A stretch of DNA of 5,332 nucleotides from Bacteroidales bacterium (GTDB taxonomy: Bacteria > Bacteroidota > Bacteroidia > Bacteroidales > ML635J-15): assembly GCA_028696755.1 (NCBI GenBank), contig JAQVGK010000274.1, forward strand, positions 1-5,332, in the 5' to 3' direction. The position numbers and the translations under genes were made by a program. This document shows, piece after piece, positions 1-5,167 of the stretch. The notes under the pieces were generated by a model. It saw nothing but the letters and a program-made list of their open reading frames with translations, made no database searches and was not told the DNA's origin. Each line of letters starts with the position of its first letter. The first letter of the stretch is position 1.

Positions 1-3000
1 CGCCGAAGTAGCTGGTTTCATTGTTAGGCGAACCAAATCCAGTGTTGGCTAATTTGAAGTTATTATTATTTAAATATTGTTGTAAAGCTTTGACATCATT
101 ACCACTCACACCAAGTCTGAGATCGCGAGTAAAAAGTGAGCTGGGGCAAACAAGATTATTAACAGGTGAAACAACTACCTGTTCTTTAGACTCTGGTTTA
201 AGAGATTTCACTGTTATTTCTACCCTATTAACATATACATCGGTAAAAGTAACTATTATGTCGTTAGTATTGTCTTTGTCTAAATCTACTTCTTTTGATT
301 CACCTTTTTTAAGCGTAAGAGTAATTGGTTCTGACTGAATTAATAATGTAACAATATTACTATACAAATCTAGATTAGTGATTTTAAAACTATGATTAGA
401 TAATTGCCAGTTTTGACCTGATTGAGGAGCGGTGAAATTATTTTGATTTCCTTGATAAGTTAAAGCATTAACTCCTGAATTGGTAACTTCACCAATATTT
501 ATAACAGAATTAAAAGCACCACTTGCATCTCTAGCACCATCACCAACACCCGGTGGTAAAATGATTGGACTACTACCACCACCTGAAGAAATTCTTTCAA
601 AGATAGCGGAAACAGAGATATTACCAGATATATTACTGTCTGTTCTAGGGTTAGAAGTAGAGTTATCACTCCAACGAACAAAACGATAGCTGGAATTTGG
701 AACGGCGGTGATAGCCGTGCCATTTGTCCCACTTACTACTGATTGAGTAGTAGAGCCGATGAGAGTACCACCAGTGCCGGCGGCGTAAGTTAAGGTATAA
801 TATTCTTCATTATCAATTGGCTCTACATCATCTGCTGAAATATCTAACAATGTTGGATAGCGACCGGCTGTTTCTACCCAAATTGTCTCAAAATTCCAAT
901 TTTCAAACATCGGCACATTTGAAGCAGAATAAAAATGTGAAAGATCGTTATTAATAGTTTCACAATTTTCATTACCCCAAACATATTCATCATCCACATA
1001 AGAATAACACCCAAATCCTACAGGATATGTACCATCATCATTCCAAGCTCCGTTTGAAAGATTAACCGGAGAGCTTGAAAAATATCCAACTAAACCAGCA
1101 TAGACATCATTGCCAAACACCTTTCCTACAGAAAAAGAATTTGAAACACTTCCATTATCGCTCCACCCAACCAGTCCTCCAACAAATTCAAAACCGGAAA
1201 CATCGCCCAAAGCATAAGAATTAATTACTTCACCGGTTAAACTCCCAACCAAACCTCCGGTTCTATTATTATCTTCAGTAAAACTTTCTTCCATTTTATT
1301 TTCGACATTACCTGTTGCATAACAATTTTCAACCGTTCCGGAAGTCCCCCCGACCAAACCGCCTACTCTATATCCGGTCCCAAAAACATCTCCGGTAGCA
1401 TATGATTTATTAATATTTCCCAAACTTGAATACCCTACCAATCCTCCGGCAAAAGAAGTCACATCATACCCAATTCCTACATCTGTTCCACCTAAAGACG
1501 AAACAACTCCTGTTGCATATGACTGGGTTATTTCACCTCCATACATTTTTCCAACTAGACCACCAATACCAAACCCCCAATCACTTGTCACATTCCCAGT
1601 AGCATTAGAACCCGAAATAACACCGTGAGACCTTCCAACAAGTCCACCTACACCCCAATGCCCCACAACATCAATACTAGCATTGCTATCCGAAATCAAA
1701 GTATATTCATTTGTCCTTCCAACTAATCCACCGGTATTTACATTTGCATCCATTCCAATAACATTACCGGAAATTACAGAAACATTTTCTACTAAAGCTA
1801 ATTCGTCACCCGACAAACCTTCCAAATAACCAATCAATCCCCCAACATTATCAGAACCTATAATAGTTCCTGAAACATTAACTCCTGAAATGCTTGCTTC
1901 TCCATAAAGTTTTCCTGCCAAAGCCCCAACCATACTATACCCCTTCACATAAACATTCGTTAAATCAACATTTTTTATAACTCCTGTCCCATAACCAAAT
2001 AAACCAATATAATCATTATTCCAATCAATCAAAAGCCCATCTATAGAATATCCATCCCCATCAAAACTTCCAGAAAAATACTCCTCATCTGTCCCGATAG
2101 GCTCAAATCCTTGATAAAAATTATAATCCGCATAAACTCCCCAGATATCCTCCACCGCCACTTCAAAATAAATCACTCCATCAACAAAAGTATAATCGTC
2201 CGAAGAAACAATATAATTTTCACCATAACCTCCGACATAAACAACTAAAGTGCTTTCATCTATATATTTATGCGTAATAGCAAACTCCGAAACACCACCA
2301 TCAGTAACCCACCCATCACCATGAAGATCATCTATCAAATTCCATTCACGACTTTCAGTGCAATCAATATCATTGATTAACTCATAATTAGAATCCAAAG
2401 AATACTTCATATTCTGTAATTGCTCACAATTTGAAATTTGATAAGGGGTTTCTTCTGAACCATCACCTCCGGCAAAAAATTCCCATTGAAATTTTGGATA
2501 ATCTACTTCATTCAGCCAATCGCTCCAAACTTCATCAAAATCCCAACCCTCATCCGACATACTCATTGGAGCGTTATTATAATCGTAAAAATAAGTAAGG
2601 CCAGTTGTTGTCGCCACCTTTGTACAACCGATATCAGATCCAACATCGGACCAATTTGTCCAACAACTCAAGCCCGAATTATTTTCCGATTCATACCAGT
2701 AAACATTCACAAGAGTGTCATCATTTGCGCCCGCAAAACCAGATATCTGATTCGAGGTACTTCCACTCACATCTCCTGTGGAATATGAATCAGTTATTTC
2801 GCCGGATGAATGATATCCTACAAATCCACCAACTTCTGCACTTCCATGAACATTACCCGTAGAATAACAATTATTTATTATACCCAGACCATACCAATCA
2901 TCATTCATACCCACAAAACCACCAATATCTGCCCCGTTTGAAGAAACATCTGCATGAGAATATGAATCATAAATACTTCCACCATTAAGTCCTACCAGAC

Positions 3001-3580
3001 CTCCAACAACCCCTCCTCCACCAAAGACTACTCCAGTGACAAAACTATTTCTTATAATTCCATTTCTTGTAATTTCACCTACGGTCTCATCTTCAAGAAA
3101 TCCAACTAATCCTCCGGTCACATCGGAGCCACTGCCATCATTTCTAACTTCAAGATTAACCAAACCAACATTTGAAATACTCCCGCCTAAAACCCAAGGA
3201 AACAATCCAACTGCCCTAGGTGCATTCATATACAGATCTGTAATAACATGTCCCGCACCATCAAAATTTCCGGTAAAAGGGTTTTCGCTGTTATGATTAT
3301 TGCCGTCGCTAATCGATTCAAACCCTGCTCCATCATTCCAATTCACCGTGTCGCTACAGTCAATATCATTATTCAAAATAAAGTCCGAGTTCAAATAATC
3401 CTTCATAGCTTGTAGTTGCTCGCAAGTAGCTATCTGGTATGGACTTCCCTCCGTACCATTTCCACCCGCAAAAGGATGATCCACGGCATTAGCTACATCA
3501 ACTTTAATAAAACTAAAATTCATTGCCACTAAAGCAACGACAGTGTAGATCGCCAAGGATCTAAAAATTGTTTTTTTCAT
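1..3580 (-). CDS. Giant secreted GLUG-repeat surface protein with InlB-like and peptidoglycan-binding domains (3' end outside window)
   Basis: The frame is open for 1193 codons and runs off the left edge. The start is the ATG at 3580; an in-frame TAA lies six bases upstream and no Shine-Dalgarno sequence is visible. Residues 1-32 form a signal peptide (MKKTIFR, hydrophobic core, ANA cleavage site). Module 1 is about 37-365: FAGG head, C53 and C75, FTGNFDGAGH near 105-115, then five GLUG-type cores (GGLVG and variants) at 156-285. Module 2 is about 368-912: the same head with C385 and C407, a 76-residue insertion at 415-490, then eleven GLUG cores at 525-834. Residues 927-995 resemble a divergent InlB B-repeat (ending VSAIFE). 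A Gly/Pro linker and a beta-rich region follow. From about 1150 a PG-binding-1 domain begins (DLRLGVSGNDVKALQQYL) and is cut by the window. The probable role is a cell-surface protein, perhaps an adhesin, held to the wall by the C-terminal domain; this is inferred, and the ligand is unknown. Confidence 0.92.
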   Translation of the reverse strand, partial: MKKTIFRSLAIYTVVALVAMNFSFIKVDVANAVDHPFAGGNGTEGSPYQIATCEQLQAMKDYLNSDFILNNDIDCSDTVNWNDGAGFESISDGNNHNSENPFTGNFDGAGHVITDLYMNAPRAVGLFPWVLGGSISNVGLVNLEVRNDGSGSDVTGGLVGFLEDETVGEITRNGIIRNSFVTGVVFGGGGVVGGLVGLNGGSIYDSYSHADVSSNGADIGGFVGMNDDWYGLGIINNCYSTGNVHGSAEVGGFVGYHSSGEITDSYSTGDVSGSTSNQISGFAGANDDTLVNVYWYESENNSGLSCWTNWSDVGSDIGCTKVATTTGLTYFYDYNNAPMSMSDEGWDFDEVWSDWLNEVDYPKFQWEFFAGGDGSEETPYQISNCEQLQNMKYSLDSNYELINDIDCTESREWNLIDDLHGDGWVTDGGVSEFAITHKYIDESTLVVYVGGYGENYIVSSDDYTFVDGVIYFEVAVEDIWGVYADYNFYQGFEPIGTDEEYFSGSFDGDGYSIDGLLIDWNNDYIGLFGYGTGVIKNVDLTNVYVKGYSMVGALAGKLYGEASISGVNVSGTIIGSDNVGGLIGYLEGLSGDELALVENVSVISGNVIGMDANVNTGGLVGRTNEYTLISDSNASIDVVGHWGVGGLVGRSHGVISGSNATGNVTSDWGFGIGGLVGKMYGGEITQSYATGVVSSLGGTDVGIGYDVTSFAGGLVGYSSLGNINKSYATGDVFGTGYRVGGLVGGTSGTVENCYATGNVENKMEESFTEDNNRTGGLVGSLTGEVINSYALGDVSGFEFVGGLVGWSDNGSVSNSFSVGKVFGNDVYAGLVGYFSSSPVNLSNGAWNDDGTYPVGFGCYSYVDDEYVWGNENCETINNDLSHFYSASNVPMFENWNFETIWVETAGRYPTLLDISADDVEPIDNEEYYTLTYAAGTGGTLIGSTTQSVVSGTNGTAITAVPNSSYRFVRWSDNSTSNPRTDSNISGNISVSAIFERISSGGGSSPIILPPGVGDGARDASGAFNSVINIGEVTNSGVNALTYQGNQNNFTAPQSGQNWQLSNHSFKITNLDLYSNIVTLLIQSEPITLTLKKGESKEVDLDKDNTNDIIVTFTDVYVNRVEITVKSLKPESKEQVVVSPVNNLVCPSSLFTRDLRLGVSGNDVKALQQYLNNNNFKLANTGFGSPNNETSYFG
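1079..2008 (-). repeat. Second GLUG motif array (eleven copies) within the large surface protein
   Basis: Residues 525-834 hold eleven cores: IGLFG, VGALAG, VGGLIG, TGGLVG, VGGLVG, IGGLVG, AGGLVG, VGGLVG, TGGLVG, VGGLVG and YAGLVG. The intervening segments often read SYATGDV or NCYATGNV. The array is more than twice as long as the first one, so the two modules have expanded independently. The last copies (SNSFSVGKV, YAGLVGYF) are more diverged than the central ones. Confidence 0.85.
2726..3115 (-). repeat. First GLUG motif array (five copies) within the large surface protein
   Basis: Residues 156-285 hold five cores of the form GGLVG, GGLVG, GGFVG, GGFVG and SGFAG. They are separated by segments of the type GEITDSYSTGDV, so each unit is roughly 20-35 residues. 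GLUG motifs are known from secreted and surface proteins and are thought to form beta-helical or beta-solenoid rods; that fold is family knowledge and is not visible here. The copies are diverged at DNA level, which argues for old protein-level repetition rather than recent slippage. Confidence 0.85.
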
Positions 3581-3621
3581 AATTTAAAAATGAATTAAAT
3601 TTAATGTTTTTAATTATAAAT

Positions 3622-3630
3622 ATTATACCA
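3622..3630 (-). promoter_or_regulatory. Extended -10 promoter of the large surface-protein gene
   Basis: Read on the minus strand the sequence is TGGTATAAT, a perfect extended -10 (TGnTATAAT). It lies about 42 bases upstream of the ATG at 3580, giving a predicted leader of roughly 35 bases. The -35 position falls in a run of alternating AT and has no TTGACA-like hexamer, which is normal for extended -10 promoters. The leader has no Shine-Dalgarno sequence. The spacing and perfect match make it credible; no start-site data are available. Confidence 0.6.
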
Positions 3631-3639
3631 TATTTTTTA

Positions 3640-3653
3640 ATATATATATATAT
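3640..3653. repeat. (AT)7 simple repeat upstream of the surface-protein promoter
   Basis: Seven perfect AT dinucleotides lie where the -35 region of the promoter at 3622-3630 would be. A tract of this kind could change length by slippage and so alter promoter spacing, as in phase-variable surface genes. At seven units this is only a possibility, because AT-rich spacers often hold such runs by chance. Confidence 0.6.
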
Positions 3654-3710
3654 CTTAATTTACAATAAGAAATTAATAAGGTTAGAACCAGGGTAATTTG
3701 GCTATGATTA

Positions 3711-3742
3711 CAACAAAAACGAAGCCTTATATAGGCTCCGTT
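3711..3742 (-). terminator. Rho-independent terminator downstream of the D-Ala-D-Ala dipeptidase gene
   Basis: On the minus strand AACGGAGCCT (3742-3733) pairs with AGGCTTCGTT (3727-3718) around the loop ATATA. The ten-pair stem has one G-U wobble and is followed at once by TTTTTGTTG. Read on the plus strand, the wobble becomes an A-C mismatch and there is no U tract after the stem, so the orientation is clear. It sits 64 bases past the dipeptidase stop codon and separates that gene, or the GIY-YIG/dipeptidase unit, from the surface-protein gene and its own promoter. Confidence 0.78.
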
Positions 3743-3806
3743 CGTCTTGGCTCGCATACGCGGACGGTTTTAGAACTTTTTTTAGCTATTTGCAGGTAAA
3801 TTTTAG

Positions 3807-4442
3807 TTAGTTTTGTATAAAACCATACAAAGCTTTTTCTTTCCCACTTCTTAAAGCCCAGAGTTGATCTCCATAATCAAAATGCCACCATTCGTCTGTG
3901 TCCGGGGTAAAATCTTCTTCTTTCATAGCATTGTGTAATAGTTTTCTATTTTCTAAAATTTCTTTATCTAAGTCTTGATAATCAGAGCTAGCTTCTGGTC
4001 CAAAATAATCAAATTCTGTCCCCATGTTTAACTCTTTTCCGTTTTTATTTACCAATGTTAAATCTATTGCTCCGCCTGTTGCATGTGGTGGTATCCTGTC
4101 ATTTATATTTGTGGGAGAAACAAATTTACCAACTTCTTCTTTTAATTTTTCTTCATTCCAGTCAGGATTTTCTTTTTCAAGTTTTTGCCAATAGTCTTGG
4201 TAAATATTTTCTTGAACATATTGAGGGCGATAAGCGTCCCAAATTTTAAATTTATAATCACTAAGTTTATTTTGTATTTTTTCAAGTTTTAAAGCTATTG
4301 CTTTACGAATATAAAGTTTGGGAGTATTTGACATTCCATTTTTAAAATATTTTGAATCTATTACAAAATTATAATTTGATAAATCTACAAGCTCATCATT
4401 ATTTTCTTCTATGGGTATTGTTGTATATTTTGCTAAAGTCAT
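3807..4442 (-). CDS. ddpX: D-alanyl-D-alanine dipeptidase (VanX/DdpX family, peptidase M15D)
   Basis: This 211-residue protein is a zinc dipeptidase of the VanX/DdpX family, which hydrolyses D-Ala-D-Ala to two D-alanines. The family signature is complete: WDAYRP with R72 (the transition-state arginine), HATGGAIDLTL with zinc ligands H120 and D127, and EWWHFDY with catalytic E184 and zinc ligand H187. The length is close to VanX (about 200 residues), so the gene appears intact. There is no signal peptide or membrane segment, which points to cytoplasmic action. The ATG at 4442 is the first start in the frame, with an in-frame TAA 15 bases upstream, and no Shine-Dalgarno sequence precedes it. 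No vanH, vanA or vanS/R-like gene is nearby, so dipeptide scavenging or wall recycling is more likely than glycopeptide resistance. A terminator follows the gene. The family call is firm; the exact substrate is inferred, since other M15D members cleave related dipeptides. Confidence 0.92.
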   Translation of the reverse strand: MTLAKYTTIPIEENNDELVDLSNYNFVIDSKYFKNGMSNTPKLYIRKAIALKLEKIQNKLSDYKFKIWDAYRPQYVQENIYQDYWQKLEKENPDWNEEKLKEEVGKFVSPTNINDRIPPHATGGAIDLTLVNKNGKELNMGTEFDYFGPEASSDYQDLDKEILENRKLLHNAMKEEDFTPDTDEWWHFDYGDQLWALRSGKEKALYGFIQN

Positions 4443-4563
4443 ATTTTTAAAAAATTAAATATTTTATTTTTATATTTTACATTTTTTACTAATTTTACAC
4501 AAATTTATTAATTTAAAATCCTTACCTCCTGTTTTTTCTTCAAAATTTTCTTTGCTAAAAAAA
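4443..4563. other. Very AT-rich spacer between the dipeptidase and GIY-YIG genes
   Basis: This 121-base spacer is extremely AT-rich: only 4 of the 60 bases at 4441-4500 are G or C. No convincing terminator follows the GIY-YIG stop, so read-through into the dipeptidase gene is possible. On the minus strand it carries one strong AGGAGGT ribosome-binding motif (4530-4524) with no ATG, GTG or TTG at a usable distance. TAAAAT-like hexamers are common in such sequence and I do not call a promoter here. Confidence 0.6.
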
Positions 4564-4821
4564 TTAAATAGAAAAATAATGTCTTAATTGTTTTTTTAAA
4601 TATTTTCTACCAGAACCTCCTTTTAAAAATTTCTCCCTTCCTAAGGCATCTAATTTATTTAAATAAGTTTCAAAATAAATTAATTTCCAATTTGTTTTTA
4701 TAGAAGTCGTTCTACATCCATTGCCACTTTGATGATCTGTTATTCTTCTTTTTAAATTATTAGTATATCCGATATACCAAGATTTATCATTTTTGTTTTC
4801 AAGTAAATATACAAAATACAT
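4564..4821 (-). CDS. Small stand-alone GIY-YIG nuclease-domain protein
   Basis: The 85-residue protein is almost entirely one GIY-YIG domain. Residues 3-5 (FVY) stand in for GIY, and WYIGYT at 15-20 contains the YIG element. R25, H30 and E63 (in GREKFLKGGSGRKYL) fit the usual catalytic arginine, helix residue and metal-binding glutamate. The C-terminal KGGSGRKYLKKQL is typical of the short GIY-YIG proteins common in Bacteroidetes and candidate-phyla bacteria. The family cuts DNA with one divalent metal ion; the role of these solo versions (repair, mobility or other) is not known, so no gene symbol is given. The start is well supported: AAGGAGGGG (4834-4826) lies four bases before the ATG, with an extended -10 just upstream. 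It has no fused DNA-binding domain. The gene may be co-transcribed with the dipeptidase gene 121 bases downstream. Confidence 0.88.
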   Translation of the reverse strand: MYFVYLLENKNDKSWYIGYTNNLKRRITDHQSGNGCRTTSIKTNWKLIYFETYLNKLDALGREKFLKGGSGRKYLKKQLRHYFSI

Positions 4822-4825
4822 AGTT

Positions 4826-4834
4826 CCCCTCCTT
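4826..4834 (-). promoter_or_regulatory. Strong Shine-Dalgarno site of the GIY-YIG gene
   Basis: AAGGAGGGG on the minus strand ends four bases before the ATG at 4821 and fixes that start. It is noteworthy because the dipeptidase and surface-protein genes have no recognisable Shine-Dalgarno sequence. Confidence 0.8.
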
Positions 4835-4850
4835 AATAATTATTTTGTTT

Positions 4851-4859
4851 ATTATAACA
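4851..4859 (-). promoter_or_regulatory. Extended -10 promoter of the GIY-YIG gene
   Basis: The minus strand reads TGTTATAAT, a perfect extended -10 element, about 30 bases before the ATG at 4821. Transcription would start near 4844, leaving a leader of about 23 bases that contains the Shine-Dalgarno site. The -35 hexamer at 17-bp spacing (GTTTTA, 4879-4874) is poor. The TG extension lies inside the 12-bp inverted repeat at 4857-4890, so a protein bound there would cover the promoter. Confidence 0.6.
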
Positions 4860-4890
4860 TAAAACACGCTAATTAAAACGTGTTTTATGT
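4857..4890. repeat. 12-bp perfect inverted repeat overlapping the GIY-YIG promoter
   Basis: ACATAAAACACG (4857-4868) and CGTGTTTTATGT (4879-4890) are perfect reverse complements around a 10-base centre. The right-hand arm in transcription order overlaps the TG of the extended -10, and the rest covers the spacer and -35 region of the GIY-YIG promoter. No U tract follows on either strand, so a terminator is unlikely. It could be an operator for a dimeric repressor, or the first hairpin of the palindromic block to its right. Confidence 0.75.
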
Positions 4891-4892
4891 CG

Positions 4893-4929
4893 CCACGCAA
4901 AATGAATTACTACGTAATTCATCGCGTGG
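4893..4929. repeat. Long imperfect hairpin in the spacer upstream of the GIY-YIG gene
   Basis: CCACGC (4893-4898) pairs with GCGTGG (4924-4929), and ATGAATTAC (4902-4910) pairs with GTAATTCAT (4914-4922) around a three-base loop. The two stems are separated by a small internal loop (AAA against C), giving 15 pairs in total. It starts two bases after the preceding inverted repeat, so the two hairpins are stacked in tandem. Neither strand has a U tract after it. Confidence 0.75.
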
Positions 4930-4940
4930 CTCGCTTAATC

Positions 4941-4976
4941 GGCTTGCCGCGCGACGGCGAAGCCGCTTTGCGCGGC
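4941..4976. repeat. GC-rich palindromic block with mutually exclusive hairpins
   Basis: Three overlapping foldings are possible. The first pairs GCCGCGC (4946-4952) with GCGCGGC (4970-4976) and nests CGGC-GAA-GCCG inside. The second pairs GGCTT and GCCG (4941-4949) with CGGC and AAGCC (4955-4964), with one bulged base. The third pairs AGCCGC (4961-4966) with GCGGCT (4972-4977). By hand count 4921-4980 is 70% G+C, although the nearby spacer at 4441-4500 is about 7%. The compositional break and dense symmetry suggest an intergenic repeat element or structured RNA, not coding sequence. Confidence 0.7.
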
Positions 4977-5018
4977 TCCCCGTGTCAGATTAGAACCTTG
5001 AATTCGGGGATTTCTAAA

Positions 5019-5076
5019 GGGTTTTGAGGGATTTTTTTCGTAGCAAAATAACGGGAGTCGGTCGGGGTTTTGAGGG
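5019..5076. repeat. 12-bp direct repeat GGGTTTTGAGGG, two copies
   Basis: Exact copies lie at 5019-5030 and 5065-5076, 46 bases apart start to start. Each is followed by a purine- or T-rich run. Just beyond the second copy the octamer ATGGGACA occurs twice at 9-base spacing (5082-5089 and 5091-5098). The block is G-rich on the plus strand, unlike the neighbouring genes. Its function is unknown. Confidence 0.6.
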
Positions 5077-5167
5077 GAAAAATGGGACAAATGGGACAGC
5101 ACAAAGGGCTTATTTTATTAGCTATTTGACAAACTTAAGATAAAACAGTATTAGAAAACAATTGATA

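Larger units (their letters stand above)
4822..5167. other. 346-base spacer without a credible gene
   Basis: From left to right the spacer holds the GIY-YIG ribosome-binding site and promoter, three hairpin-forming palindromes (4857-4976), a CCCCG/CGGGG pair (4978-4982 with 5005-5009), a 12-base direct repeat and a 9-base tandem repeat (5019-5099), then AT-rich sequence up to the stop codon of the partial gene. Only short open frames are present. One is a 15-codon frame on the plus strand at 5082-5129, with a GAGGGG motif five bases before its ATG; I do not call it a gene. No tRNA or rRNA was recognised. Confidence 0.6.

Noticed and set aside
21..689. Two plus-strand open frames (21-338 and 480-689) and a minus-strand frame at 499-732
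   Set aside because: They lie wholly inside the large surface-protein gene in other frames, have low-complexity, unfamily-like translations, and lack ribosome-binding sites.
1079..3115. Possible CRISPR or DNA-level tandem repeat in the many CCAACTAATCC-like segments
   Set aside because: The similarity comes from repeated GGLVG codons. Unit lengths vary and the intervening sequence is in-frame protein, not spacers.
2486..3296. Plus-strand open frames at 2486-2788, 2605-2862 and 3036-3296
   Set aside because: They are antisense to GLUG and head segments of the surface protein, with His/Pro/Ser-rich translations that are expected from the reverse of Gly/Asp/Val-rich coding DNA.
1..3580. Recoded UGA (glycine), as in Gracilibacteria or Absconditabacteria
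   Set aside because: No TGA occurs in frame in a very Gly-rich protein of 1193 readable codons, so UGA-to-glycine recoding is very unlikely here.
3743..3786. Plus-strand terminator formed by CGTC/GACG followed by T runs
   Set aside because: The stem is short with a large asymmetric interior loop, and no plus-strand gene lies upstream to terminate.
4055..4249. Plus-strand 64-codon frame
   Set aside because: It is antisense to the dipeptidase gene, which has a complete catalytic signature. The frame itself is Leu-rich noise.
4978..5009. tRNA-like T-arm (GGTTCTAATC on the minus strand)
   Set aside because: The flanking bases do not form the 5-bp T stem, and no acceptor or anticodon arms can be placed around it.
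5082..5129. 15-codon plus-strand frame (MGQMGQHKGLILLAI) with GAGGGG before its ATG
   Set aside because: It is too short to support alone, its start lies within a 9-base tandem repeat, and nothing downstream suggests a leader peptide.
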